Source: Gymnothorax reevesii (taxonomy: Eukaryota; Chordata; Actinopteri; Anguilliformes; Muraenidae). From it: DNA of 64,000 nucleotides. Numbering within the stretch: the first letter of the stretch is position 1; each line of letters begins with the position of its first letter. Where the stretch lies: the NCBI GenBank assembly GCA_029721435.1, contig CM056583.1:56046120-56110119 (forward strand), in the 5' to 3' direction. Below are positions 33,200 to 45,119 of the stretch, piece after piece. Made by a program: the position numbers and the translations under genes. Under the pieces are notes generated by a model. The model was not told where the DNA came from, ran no database searches, and saw only the letters and a program-made list of their open reading frames with translations.

Positions 33200-33880
33200 A
33201 ACAAAACTCTAAAATCAACCCCAATGCGGAGGCAGAGTACAATTCAATAGCAGGGTTTATTGATAGTAATTCGGTAACAGGGGGATAAAACCCAGAGGAA
33301 AGCACAGATCAGTTCAGATGTTGTGGGTGAAGCAGGGAGTTGCCAATCTCTGGTCAATGGCTTTCTGGGATGACTTCCAGACAGACTAAATATGTCCAAA
33401 GGCAGGATGGAGTAGCTTAGGAGGAACTAGGTACCAATCCGGACAACAATTGAAGGACTACGGGCTTGTTCCTAATAAACTGGATGGAGAAAAAGACATA
33501 AGCTGGGATACGTAGAAGGCTGTGCAAATCCTGGACCCTGAATTAGGTTTGGGAGCTTGTTCCAAGTCACTATCCAAGGAAAACGGTTTCCGCAATTTAC
33601 TGTCATTAATGGTTACATTTACTTTTCTAAAGACAAGAATTCCTAATAAGAAATACTGGCTCAACGTATTACAATCCAGCAACTTGCAACACAAAGCAGG
33701 GAGTTAAACAAACACACTTCACAGGTACAAAAGGAAGTGAAGCAAGACACAGTCAAGGAGGGGAACATACAAGACCTTGACTAATCAAAAGAGACATTAC
33801 TTCTAATTGACATGCAATTTGCTGAATGGGAGGAGACACAGAGGGAATTGACATGAGGGTTGTGAAATTTCTAGAGCACA
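33200..33880 (-). mobile_element. Possible LTR, minus orientation
   Basis: On the minus strand the stretch starts near TGTGCTCTAGAAATTTCAC and contains CAATAAACCCTGCTATTG near its 3' side, with CTCTGCCTCCGCATTGGGG after it. This matches the general plan of fish LTRs read in reverse. No target duplication or second LTR was identified, so this is tentative. Confidence 0.3.
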
Positions 33881-34385
33881 GTTCTATTAAGTTCTACTAA
33901 CCCTGGACCTGAAACCAGCACTGGTTTAGACTGGCATTAATCCTCATGGGGCTCACAAAAGTGTGACCATGGGACTATTTTTTGCCAGTCTTTCCAGCGC
34001 TAATGGTCCCCACCAGCCCACTTGTTCCAAAGGGCTTTTTTTTGTCCCCCACAAGTGTAGATAAATGTCCTTACCAATTCATACACACACAAAAGAACAA
34101 ACAGAATTTAAGGTAAGCGCGCGGTATTGTAGGGCTTTCAGCATGAACACCCCACAAGATGTCCACTAGAGGGTGACCTCCTCATACTCAAGAAGAACAT
34201 TACGTGCTTACTGTGACTTCCATTTCCGTTTCGATAGGGGAAGGGAATCATATGGAATAACCGATCCAGAACATTCTATTAATGGCTGTACTATCATAAA
34301 CAGAATTCTTTGCTTTATTTACTATACCATGAAAACCTCCTAATATATCTCCTCTAAGTTTGGGCAAAGGAAGTAATGCAATCAG

Positions 34386-34386
<1 letters not shown>
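33881..34386. other. No gene recognised
   Basis: Phrases CCTCATGGGGCTCACAAAAG and TCCCCCACAAGTGTAG resemble a common fish dispersed repeat but no limits are visible. Confidence 0.3.
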
Positions 34387-34419
<33 letters not shown>

Positions 34420-34420
34420 T
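34387..34420. repeat. (GA)n microsatellite
   Basis: GAGAGATAGAGAGAGAGAG-type run. Confidence 0.95.
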
Positions 34421-35254
34421 AATGCAGTACACCAGCATGCTTCAATTATACTGCTGGTTTACCGATGTACTGCTTTCACTATACCAAATATTGTGAATAT
34501 ACTGTACACATTTTGCAATTGTGATCATGTTAGGAGCCATTAAAGAGATATTCGATCCTGTGCCAGGCACAAGGATCCAGAGGGTTTAATATTTGTGAAT
34601 TTCCCAGTGCATGGAATGGGCAGGCAGTTATGGCCAAATTCTGAGTCTGAATTCTGAATTCTATGTTCCATTTTAAAGGAGAGCAATCTCGTCTTCAGTT
34701 TGAGCTATTTTAAAAATGCTTTACCTGCATGCAAACCCACTGTTATTGCAACTATGCTTAAACTACACTTAAAATATAGCAATGCAAATGCACTGAATGC
34801 ATTTCAATGTGATACAATCGCAATACTAAAATACACAAACAGTAGTTTCTGTGGGGGATACAATGTTTTCGCAAATTGGGTTAAATTCTTTTTCTGACTC
34901 CAGTGTGATCAATTGATCAGCTTATTTCATTTTATAAGAAATAAAAAAAAGAAAATAGTAGTGGAAAAAAAACAAATCCTGCCAAATGAGCAGCCAATTG
35001 AATTTATAAGCCTATAGTGTCCCAAGGGAGATCCAACTTCAAGTGCCTGACTGATGCAATTTAGATTTACCCACTTCTATTGGGATAATTTTAAAATATT
35101 TCATAAATTAGACACCCAAATTGGGGCTGAACAAGTCCAATTCCCCTTCTAATTTGTTATGCCAAATCATCTACAACCACAGCTGCACTCATGCGTGAAC
35201 CCCACTGCTGGTTCAGGACAGAGCTGATGTTTTTGGTTTTCTTTCAAATACTAG
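34421..35254. other. No gene recognised
   Basis: AT-rich non-coding DNA. Confidence 0.45.
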
Positions 35255-35293
35255 TGTTTTCAACACTCTGCTGCTTCTGACACAAGACAACAG
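35255..35293 (+). CDS. Candidate 39 nt microexon, unidentified
   Basis: The acceptor-like TTTTCTTTCAAATACTAG precedes and the donor GTAAGC follows. The 39 nt (13 codons, CFQHSAASDTRQQ) are open. Microexons of this length exist in neuronal fish genes, but a match this short can easily be chance. No gene assigned. Confidence 0.15.
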
Positions 35294-36186
35294 GTAAGCT
35301 CATATACAAAACACAGGCAGGGAATAACTTTTGTATGCAGCTTTGGCATATGAGAGGAACAGCGAGTGCCTAACCAGCAGGGGTGGGGAACAAACGATTA
35401 AACACAGACCGCAAGACGCCTGACTACCACATTACTAATTATGCATAGCGCTATAGAGTCATTGGCTACAGTCAGCACTGGCATGATCTAGATTCAGTAT
35501 AAATCTGTGGGACTGCAGTGGGCAGGCCATTTGACTAGAGCAAAAATCAAAGTGGCTCCATGCACAGTGGATAATGAAAACTTATCTAACTGGCACAATG
35601 GAGGAGGCATCAATTGCAATTAATTATTTATTGCCAGCATAAACTTGTATTAAACTGAAGTAATGACCCAGGGACAAACAGCACTGTAAACTGCTGTCCC
35701 TCATTTTGCTCTGCTAATCATCTGATGGATTAAATCAATGTGTGATAACTAATGGGTTCCAATTCGGAAATGCACTTCTTTTAATCAGTTTGGCTAAAGG
35801 TATCAACCAAATTACTACATCGTAAATTTTAGATAAAAAGGGGGAAATGATGACTCATACCAACAATGGACAGCTTGAGCAGCCCATCAGGGCAACCGAA
35901 TCCATTGGAAACCAGAGGAACTGAAGCATTATTAACCTTTGACTAAGTGCAAGGATATGTGGCCCCATTTGAACTTTAGGGAGGTAGCATTTCTTCAAAT
36001 AAATTTAATGCGCGTCATGAAGCCGTTCATAACCAGGCCCTGATTTGAAATACCTAATTATCTGTGACCACAGCTGCGTTCATACAAATCCTTCTGCTAA
36101 ATTGGGAGAATGCAGAAATCTTCATTCCCCTTTGAAAAGCATTGTGTCTCCAGCTGTTTCACTTCACACCACAAACAAAGCTCATA
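35294..36186. other. No gene recognised
   Basis: Unique-looking non-coding DNA. Confidence 0.45.
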
Positions 36187-36188
36187 TA

Positions 36189-37212
36189 GGGGAAACTGGG
36201 GAAAAATGGGGTTCTTAAGAAAGATCTTTCCCCACATCAGTGTAATTTATTAAAGGGACTCAAACTTGTACAAACGTTAAAGGTTTGCACAAAAAGAACA
36301 ATATGACAAAGCAAGAAATGCATAAATTTCAAGTTCAGGTTTTTATTCAAGATTCAAAAAGGGGCAAAACTGGCTCCTTGGGCAAACTGGGTAACCAGCA
36401 AACTATTGTGGCGAGTCCAAAAACTAATCACAAAACGAAGTCTAATTCCATGTTCAGTCTTACACAGTTCACACATGAATACTGGGTTTCTGTTGCTTTT
36501 ATCCAGTCCAGCACATGAGTAATGCACCCGTTTGCTGCAGGAAACCCCACTTTCATGACTGACCGAATAAAAGTCTTCACAATAGAGACATTCAGTCTCC
36601 TTCTGTGCATCTGAACTTTTCTTTCCTTTTTCTTTTTTGCAACCTTTTACTTTTGGAGCACTTTTCTTTTCTTTTCTTCCATTTCCAGCACTTCCTTTTT
36701 GTAAGGTGAACATGTGAGTACAGCTGTTTTCCCTCTCTGTCTTGACACCCGTTTGACACATAAGTATCTGTGACATTACAAAATAATACACCAGGAACAT
36801 AACGAGGTTAAGTACCCCATTATGCCCCACAACACCTACCACATTATACCCCACATCAGACATAGTACACAATACAGTCCTTCAAGGCAAGGCGAACTTA
36901 GGTCAAGATCAACAAGGAGTTCCCGTAGACTGTAACATACTACTGCAACAGAACCTCACCCTTTATATCAGTGTCTAATCAACAAAAAAACTGTTGCACA
37001 AAAAGTGAAAAATAGTATGAAAATGGACACATTTTGATATTTACCTCTCCCTGGCGAGTTCAACAGTCAACATGTCCACTGGGAAGAAATGCAGTGCTCT
37101 CATCAAGTGATCTCTCAAAGCCAATGAAGGCTGAGGTCACTAGAAGACTTTAAAGGAAGCATTCTGACAAAACTAATTTTTCCCCGATACCCCATTTTGC
37201 CCCAGGCTACCC
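36189..37212 (-). mobile_element. pogo-like element, internally deleted, TA-flanked
   Basis: The left end is GGGGAAACTGGGGAAAAATG. The right end, reverse-complemented, is GGGTAGCCTGGGGCAAAATG followed by GGGTATCGGGG. Both sit next to TA. The CTGGGGCAAAATGGGGTA-type terminus is known from fish pogo/Tigger relatives. Length 1024 bp. It carries only the C-terminal tail of the transposase, so it derives from a larger element by internal deletion. Confidence 0.8.
36400..36720 (-). pseudogene. pogo-like transposase C-terminal zinc-finger tail
   Basis: A lysine-rich linker (GNGRKEKKSAPKVKGCKKEK) is followed by ECLYCEDFYSVSHESG, VSCSKRVHYSC and PVFMCELC. This Cys/His pattern resembles the PHD-like finger at the C-terminus of fish pogo-type DDE proteins (CxxC ... 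CxxC...HxxC ... CxxC). One expected Cys is missing: between GVSC and VHYSC the spacing is shortened. The frame is open through 172 codons (36354-36872), but DNA-binding and catalytic domains are absent. Confidence 0.6.
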
Positions 37213-38355
37213 TACAGGGGAGTCATGGGAGGATTGGAGTCCTAGGATGGTATTGCCAATTGCCCATCACCCTATAGGGCTATTAGCCGCATTCAGCACA
37301 ATACTGGCAATGTGCACTGTGTGCCTTTTACCTGCAAGCCGCACATGACAAGCTGTGGTGGTCCTGATCTAAAGGCCCAGGTCTTCTGCCTTTTCTCAAA
37401 GTGAATGGGCTCTTCATTGCCTTCTTCAGATAGCTTCCAACCTCTAGACCAAAGGTTGCAAAGTTCATCCCAAACTACTGGCTTTGATGCAGGCTTTTGT
37501 TTAACCTAGCAGAGAGATATTAGATTTTCTGAAAGAAGATCCTTAGGAAAGACTCTGATGGCTGATTGGTAGAATCAGGGGTGTCACTGCTTGTGTGGTA
37601 GGAAAGACTGTGCCCACACTGGTCCATTGAGGATGAGGTTCCCCACTCCTTCTCAAGACCAAAACTCATCTTCCCTCAGCAGACAAGCATTTTTCACTGT
37701 TGCCTCAGTTGCTTTGCGGTCAATGAACTGGAAACGTGCCCAGGGGGCGTTAAACTCCCAGATACTGTATCTAGCACTGCCAGTGCAACTGTTGGAAGGG
37801 GCTCTGATCCCTAAGCCAAATGAACTGAGATTGCAGTTCAAATTACAGTCAGCCAGGCGAAGCTTCCTGTTCACATGCACATATTCATGCCGGATGTGGT
37901 CCAGAAAAAAGGGGCATCCATTTCTACCCAATCAGTCTTAGTGGAAAGTGCTGCACCACCCCCACCTTATTGTCAGCATGTAAAATGCAGTCATTGCCAC
38001 AGAAAATGTTTATAGGTTCCCTGACATTAAATAGGCTGAAATTAACATTTGGAACTCTTCATTGTATTTTTTTCACGATGAAAACGAAGATGCAAATGCT
38101 TTTCCGTGAAAATTTGTTGTTTTTAAACTATTTTGGATTAATTAAACTGATCAGGAATGCCCCCCTCGAAATGTCCGGAACTGACCTTACATGCCAACTG
38201 ATGTCACGCAAGGCAGCCAGCTTGTCAGATCTCAGGTCTCGACAAAGAAATGTACATACACTACGCTTTACTTATCAGTTAGTGACAGTTGCATGCATTT
38301 CCCTCTATCCAATCGCCCCGGTCTCGGTTCAGGCATTTAGCGAGCTTTATGAGCA
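37213..38355. other. No gene recognised
   Basis: Open frames at 37591-37941 (+) and 37653-37931 (-) overlap and have no recognised domain. The rest is non-coding. Confidence 0.4.
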
Positions 38356-38982
38356 GAGCGTTTCGCGTATATTCTCGTCTTTGCATTGACTTTAACCCTT
38401 CTATTATGTTCAGATTACTAAGCCATTTATGGTTTGAGGTCAGTTTGATCCCCGCAATGAAAAACTGCATAAGATGTTTGTAACTGAAAGTTTTACCCAA
38501 TCTCCTCTCAGCTCATTTATGCCCTTCTACTGACCATTTTAATTGCCAAGTAAATAAAACACGACTCCCCCATCGTCCCCTTATACATCAATCATCGAAT
38601 TTACTTGATTATTGCAAAATGAATGGGACCAAATGTGAAATGAATGAGAAATTAATTTGAACAAGCCCCCAGTCTCAGGAAACATTACAAAAACAAGATC
38701 AAAATTATGGTTTTATGTAATAATTGATCCTGGGGTCAAAATGACTCAAACAACGCTGATGCTTACAAAATGAGTTCAGAATATGAAACATTTTTTCAGT
38801 GAAATTCAAAGTCTACCCGTAGAGTTAGGGGGGAAAAAAACTATCAGCAAAATGTATGTTAACCATGTGTTAAGAGACGTTGAACATTAAGTCAGGTCAA
38901 ATTGACCCGGAACATAATAGGAGGGTTAAATGTAATCTGTCAAGCGAAAAATTTGTTTTGCGTCCGGTGTGAAAGCGATTTA
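38356..38982. repeat. Old dispersed repeat, copy split by an insertion
   Basis: Left part TCGTCTTTGCATTGACTTTAA (38375-38395) and right part TTAAATGTAATCTGTC with TTTTGCGTCCGGTGTGAAAG (38926-38982) together match 31951-32034. The piggyBac-like element lies exactly between them. Confidence 0.75.
38396..38925. mobile_element. 530 bp piggyBac-like MITE in a TTAA site
   Basis: The left end is CCCTTCTATTATGTTCAG and the right end, reverse-complemented, is CCCTCCTATTATGTTCCG. TTAA lies on both sides (38392-38395 and 38926-38929). Near the right end the palindromic GGTCAAATTGACC occurs; near the left end GTCAGTTTGATCC is a relative. No coding frame. Confidence 0.9.
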
Positions 38983-39667
38983 ACGTCGCATTATGATCCA
39001 GATGAACTCCGGGAGGCTGTATTGTGATGCCTGATCCCCGGCTGTGCTGTAGGAGGTGGGCATCCATGATCACTGTGCAACTAACGCTGGCTTATAGGCT
39101 TGTGACGTCAGACACAAAATGCATACAATATTTTTTATAAATCGGCAAGTTATCTTGATGCCTTGTTGTACACTCATTAGATTTATACATGAGTTTGGAT
39201 AGTTGTCCTCATGTCCATCTAGCCATCTAGCTACGTTAGCCTACGTAACACGGTTTGTCAAGTTTAACAATTAGATGGATAGATAGATATCTTGATTGCA
39301 GGCTCATACACTAAACAAACACAGTAGAAAACGCGGGTAAGCAAGCTTGTAAATTTTCTGCTATTACAGAATGTTTGAGTGCATAGTGAAATATAAATAA
39401 TCATACAGAACAAAATAAACCACCAATTTCAGGTGGTGTGCCTCATGTCAGGGAACCTTTATGCTTTTGATGTGTTCCACCTTTACACCTCAGTTTGAAA
39501 AAAAAAAACTCCAATTGTCAATCTGCCTTTTTTATATTGAAAAATAACATTTTTGGTGGCTTCACATCATAATGTTTCATTGTGATTAAACAGTGAGCAC
39601 TTATGTATGTACAATGAGCACCACAATTCATTGAACAGCTTCAAATTTTGTTGTTATGTTTCTGTTG
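38983..39667. other. No gene recognised
   Basis: Non-coding; short TAGATGGATAGATAGATA run near 39272-39290. Confidence 0.4.
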
Positions 39668-39880
39668 GCTGAGTCCGTCACCAGATCTCAGTCCAATCGA
39701 TCATGCATTTTACAAACTGAAGAGGAGACAGAAAGCAAAAAGTCCCTGAACTAGTAGGAACTGATAAAGGCCACAGCACAGTCCTGGCAGAGCATGACCA
39801 GGGTAGATACTCAGTGTCTTGTGATAACTAGCCTTCAAACAGTCATTACATGCCAAGGATACGCTACCTATTTTCGCGCC
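39668..39880 (+). pseudogene. Tc1-like transposase C-terminal fragment
   Basis: Reads SPDLSPIDHAFYKLKRRQK and, further on in another frame, LQTVITCQGYATYF. It matches the end of a fish Tc1 lineage with a QSPDLNPIEHAFHLLK motif. The catalytic Glu of PIE is Asp here. Nothing upstream of the motif is recognisable. Related fragments lie at 54860-55160 and 61690-61925. Confidence 0.75.
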
Positions 39881-41159
39881 TTCACAGACACCTTTGCCCA
39901 ATTGGGTTATGCCATTTGAGTGCCATTTTGTATGGGGTTTAAACGGCCCACATCTTTTCATAAAAAACCTGTTTGACGCTAACTTTACCTCATCTCCTCA
40001 CATCATTAAACCACATATTGCTTTGGAGTGCATTTCTGAAGAGGACCCAAAAGAGGCAGCGGTAACACAAGTAAGGTGCTTGTTCTTCACCTGACAAAAT
40101 TGCCAGTTCACAGTAGCATAAATTCACTGGTCTTAATGGGATTGACAGCGGCTAATCTGATTGGCCCTCATGAAACCAAACCCCCACAACTCCAACAGGT
40201 AATTAGACCAACCCTTTTGACAATAGCTTCACAGATGACCTATTTCCTTCTTTAATGAAATTACCACAATGGTGTCAGACACGCCCAGTTTTGATCTGCG
40301 ATACTGTCAGCACCTGCATTTTGCTGATGGCATTTAGATTGTCAAATTATGGCCCCAAATGTAAATCCTTTAAATTACCAAAAGGTAGTTCTTCACCCAA
40401 GTTTTTCCTTAAGTCAGTTCAAAGACTGAAAAAGCACTTTTTTCACAGTGTAGCACAATGAAATATACATATTCTGTATCTGCTGGTAGCAGGGCTTCAC
40501 TGAAGCTTTAACATGCTTATATTGGGAGAAATATTAAAACCCAGGATGCCATGTTTTATGGCCACAGCATCACATCAAATGGGAAACATCCAGGTGTTAT
40601 ACGTCATTTTATACACATTTCCTCGTAATTCAACAGGACACACTCAAGATCATTGGAAACCTTGTGACCTCCTATAGAATAAAAAAATTGACCTGAAGTT
40701 CCACAGGTTTGATTGCAGCACCTGTATTTGACACACCAACACATGGATCCATAGGCTTCATGAGGCAAAGAACAATTTACAGAAATTATTATTTTAACAA
40801 TTTAAAATTATTCCACATTATGCTAAACTGTTCAATATTTTTGATGAGCATGGAAATGGGGGGATAGGGAACTATGAACAAAGGTGTTTTCATTTCCAAA
40901 CAGTTCACCTCATATGGACGAAAGCATCCTCAAATTAAAGCTGTCATTCTGCACTCCAACCTATAGTCATTGTATCCTTTCAAGGTACTAGAGTACAGAG
41001 CCAAAATAATAAATGTGTCACTGCGCTATAAATTATGGTGCTCGGTGCTCGCTGTGAATTATAGGAACCCCTGATTGGAAATATACTAAAAAACACTATA
41101 AAAGCAAGATTATTTTTAAGGCAAAAAAAAAACAAATGTCTCCCCCACCACCCCAATGC
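39881..41159. other. Mostly unassigned; holds a repeat copy
   Basis: Position 40258-40360 is paralogous to 59946-60050 (shared AAATTACCA.AATGG.GTCAGACA, CCAGTTT.GATC.GC and a later TTAGATTGTCA/TTAGGTTGTCA). The repeat family was not identified. The rest is non-coding. Confidence 0.5.
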
Positions 41160-41352
41160 AGCCCCCCCTCATTGTTGTTCACAGACAGTAAAAGGCACAT
41201 CTACTTAAAATGTTGAAAGAGTGTGCAAGGTTTGACGTAAATATCTCAAACGGTTTCTAAGTTACAGCCCGGAAACAGTGGGGACATGGACGCAGACATG
41301 GACAGGAAATCGTACAAATGACAATATATCTTCCCTCCCTCCAGGGGTGAGA
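41160..41352 (-). repeat. Hairpin-class dispersed repeat
   Basis: On the minus strand: TTATGTCTCACCCCTGGAGG, GGGAAGATATATTGTC, GTCCATGTCTGCGTCCATG, CTGTAACTTAGAAACCGTTT and GAGATATTTACGTCAAACC. The order of head, GTCC/GTCT stretch and TAACT.A.AAAC.GTTTGA segment is that of the class; the hairpin is weak. Confidence 0.6.
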
Positions 41353-41369
41353 CATAATAAATGAAAACA

Positions 41370-41645
41370 TTATACAGTAAAACTCACAATATTTGTGAAA
41401 TACTGTATTTAATTATTTTATATTACCAAACAAAATTAATTATAAAAAATCTATTTCCTCCAAATCAAGGTTGTGCAATTAATGAAATCCCTAAACATTA
41501 CCATGAATGAAATAAGGCAAATTTAAACCATACATGCCATTTTAGTTCAGCTTATTTAAAGGCGCACAGGCACAAAAAGTGACTAATGAAGTTTAATACT
41601 ATGCAAAGGTCACAAAGTGAAAGATTTACCAAGAGAATCACATGG
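41370..41645 (+). repeat. Tc1 5' leader fragment
   Basis: Shares AAATACTGTAT, TTTCCTC.AAATCAAGGTT and CAATTAATG with the leader of the Tc1 element at 18481 (18610-18715), and continues with TTTAAAGGCGCACAGGCAC. No transposase follows. Confidence 0.55.
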
Positions 41646-42599
41646 ATATTTTGAACTTGGTGTTTGAAAGGATTTTGAAAGTGTTCAGCTGTCCAGCTTC
41701 CATTGACTATAATACTGATAAGACAACGATACAGATGAACTTCAAACTAATTCTGACAAATGAGGAGACGATTCCAGAGGAGACAACTTGTTTAAGTTCT
41801 TTTCATTGCTCAAAATTTTGCTATGTTTGCTTAATCCCTGGCAAAACTTAAACACAGCAATATTATTAGCTATAGCACCTTAGGGAACTGGTGTCTCCAG
41901 CAAGTGTGAAAGCATTTGCTCTACAAAGAGTACAGGACAAAGCAATGATGCCTGCTTAAAAGGAAAAAAATTCTAGTGTTGCTTTGGCTCTCCATCGATA
42001 AAAAACCTGTAAGAAAGCAAAATTATAAACAAAGAATTAGAGTTCACAAACAGATTAGGACTCTGAAATAAAATAAATGCTGAAAAATACAAAAATAATC
42101 AATCTAAATGACAATACTGCTGTAATATCATAGAGTGCAAGAGTTGCAAAGATAACACCCGATACTCAAAGATCATCAAAATTCTTTGCATCACTTGAAA
42201 ATGTAAGGAGATTTGAGCCAAGAATTGCGCACAAACATCATTATAGTTCCCATTTGAGTTTATTTCAGTTTTGAGAAGCTATACTATGTTTCACTGAGGA
42301 ATTAAAATACAGTAACACACAAACAAAATCCCTTTGTCATCCTATGCCATGAAGAAAATAAAAGAACTGGCAGATCAAGAAGGACAGATGGACACAGATA
42401 GACCTTTGTATGGTATCATATGGTGATGGCTACAAGAAAAGCCACAGAAGATTAAACATGCCACTGAACAACGTCAGGGCAATTACTGCATAAGAGCCAT
42501 CAAGAGATACCATATCCCTCTGGTCCCTGCTACACAGTGAAGTCAACCATGTTTCCAAAAAATGGGTAAAATAAAAATGTAAAATATAATCACAAGCAG
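41646..42599. other. No gene recognised
   Basis: AT-rich non-coding DNA. Confidence 0.45.
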
Positions 42600-42957
42600 T
42601 AACTAGAACGGGCACTCGGTAGAGCGCATACCTTCGCCGACGCCACTGAATCCCTCGCCACTGGCGTTGGTTTCATGCCGATCGGATAAAAATTGACCGA
42701 GATATGGCCGAAAGTCGGTTTTGACCTTTTCGTGGCCTTGACTTTGACCTTTGACCCGATCACTCCCAAAATCTAATCGATTGATCCTCAGGTCATGCCA
42801 AATGAACCCACCAAATTTTATGAAATTCCGTTTGGTACTTTTTGAGTTATTCGATACACATACATACACACAGACAGACAGACAGACACACAAACAAATA
42901 AATACACGGGGATCAAAACATTACCTTCGTCAGCGAAGTCGCTGGCGAAGGTAATTA
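42600..42957 (-). repeat. Hairpin-class dispersed repeat, type B, full copy
   Basis: The head hairpin at 42921-42954 (TTACCTTCGTCAGCGA, AG loop, TCGCTGGCGAAGGTAA) has one mismatch between its arms. Read on the minus strand it continues as in the 16373 copy and then has the complete tail: GGCGAAGGTATGCGCTCTAC, CGAGTGCCCGTTCTAG. The tail ending TTCTAG is shared with the type A element at 16088-16372. Confidence 0.9.
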
Positions 42958-43104
42958 ACAGAGTCCAAGCAACATGAAACAACTGTCGATTTTAAAGCAG
43001 TAGAGAATTTTATTAAACAATCAGCAGTTCGTGGCACATAATTAATCATGGTGTTGAAAGAAAATGGAAAGTGATTGCGGGCAGAGGAAACTCGACCATG
43101 TGCT
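42958..43104. other. No feature seen
   Basis: Short unassigned spacer between a hairpin-class repeat and a SINE fragment. Confidence 0.4.
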
Positions 43105-43260
43105 TGCTTAGAATTTCACTGACGAGCACTCGGCTGGCCAGCAGGGAGCATGAACAATGCTGACCTTAACTGACTGTATCCCCTCCATACACCACTGCAG
43201 CACAAAGCCAATTATACGCAGATCTCAAAAGGCTGCTGATCACTGTCTATTTCTACAACG
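43105..43260 (-). repeat. SINE body fragment, relative of 14205-14655
   Basis: CTGACGAGCACTCGGCTGGCC, followed by GCAGCACAAAGCCAATTATA and GGCTGCTGATCACTG, aligns with CTGACGAGTGCCCGTCTGGCC and the following body at 14410-14560. The tRNA-like head is absent. Confidence 0.6.
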
Positions 43261-45119
43261 TACTTGATGAACTAAATGAATGACTTTGGTAGGTTCCATT
43301 AAACTGTTGAGAAACTACAATATTTTCTCACATCTTGTCTTTCTGCGTTAATCCCAGTTGGGAATGATGTCAGCTGGGGAAAAAGGCCATCTGTCAAAAT
43401 AATTCCCAAATTGTAGGTTTATTGGCCACTTTTGGTGTGTTTTAGACTTTTTAAAAATTTTTATGATATTTTGTGACATGCTGGTGGGCAGTAAAGGAGA
43501 GGAGGATTATGAATAATGATGCGGATTTGGCCTTTTTTCTGTTGGATAGGTACGTAATGTTCCAAAAAAAAAGGTTGCTAGCTAGCAGTGTAACTTCACA
43601 CACAACTAGTGTACGTGCAGTCCTACCACCAACAAATGCACATTACTTTACGTTTTGAGAAAATAACCCTTGAGGAATGTAATGCTGAATTTGATCTAAA
43701 AATCATTTTCTGCTGAACACACAAGTTATGTGGCAGCTCCAATCCAATGTAACAAAGCAGTTGATCGTGTGAGCTCAGGGCTAGATTGTCTGTGATGAGC
43801 AGATAATGTTGTCTTATACAGCGTTGGTCTAGAACAATAATACAGAATAATAGTAGACTTACAGGATAAAATTCTGTTGGTGCTAGCTGCCTGATATTTC
43901 TACACGATGATAGTATGTATCTAGCTCAAAGTACAACTCAAATTACAATTTAGGGATGTGCGCTTCTGATGTTGTTGCGCATAAAGGAGAGCCCAACTTT
44001 GAATGCCGTGTTTACAAACAGTAAGAGACAAATCCTATTTACCTTTAAATCCTATGGGAGAACTGAATGTTACCACTGGTTATTGACAATTCTTTTGCCC
44101 CACTGTCACTGAAGTAAATAATGGACTTACTTTTCACAAGCCATTTATCTTCCAAACATTCTAATGGCCAACAAATCTGGAAAAGATTTGTCTGCTGTGT
44201 CTCAGCAGCTCTGGTAATATCTGGCAAAACAGAAATACAGTATGGGAAACCATGAGATAAAAGTTAAAACTGAAATTGTACTTGCGTTTATTTGCTCAGT
44301 GATACTATAATTGTCATTGAGGTTTAATTGTTTTTTGGGGAAAGAGAATATTATTCGATCGCTATTATCTAGTACTGGGTTTAAAACATATTAAACTAGC
44401 GAACAAAATGGAAGGCTCAATTATTAAATGTGTACAGTCTTGGAAACATTTTGGTAGCCCATTTGCTTAGTAAATTAATTAAATTGTCTGATTCTTAATT
44501 GGAAACAGGTTGTGAGTTAATCTGCATTATGGTAATGTCACTGGTTGTAGACAGAGTTGTACTTTTACATAAGTAAACTTAACATGCGACCTGGGTCTGC
44601 AAAACTGTATTTTAAAAACATTTTCTTCAGCGTATCACGCCAATCAGACACTGGCACAGAAAAATGAAACACAGTTTCGTGAGCTACAGGAATTCAGAAG
44701 CTTTAAAAGACATTGACTTTTAATGTCACCATTAATGAGGATAAAAAAATACTAAATAACTATTGTAATGAAAAATGTTACAAGCTGAGGGGAAATGGAC
44801 AGTAATTCTAATAATTGATCCTTGCATTTGAACAAATGAACAATTAGTTGCTAATTGGTAAACATAAATGGGTACCGGTTTGGAGAAGTAATTCGCATGA
44901 AGGTGAGGTGATAGCAGGGCTATAATCCCTCTGATGGGAAGTCCAAGGTGTAAGAGGTTAATACAATCAGGACCTACAGCTCCTCTCCTGCAGGAGTGAG
45001 GCACTCACTTGTGGTCTATGGAGGTCTGGTTTCTTGTTCCTTTACTATGAATCTTTGAAAAGGGTCTCATTTGCATATTATCTATAGGCTAAAACTTTGA
45101 GGCTTAGCAGCCAATAGAG
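43261..45119. other. No gene recognised
   Basis: Unique-looking non-coding DNA; no transposon terminus identified. Confidence 0.45.

Noticed and set aside
37591..37941. Host exon in overlapping frames on both strands
   Set aside because: No domain recognised, no convincing splice sites, and both strands are equally open.
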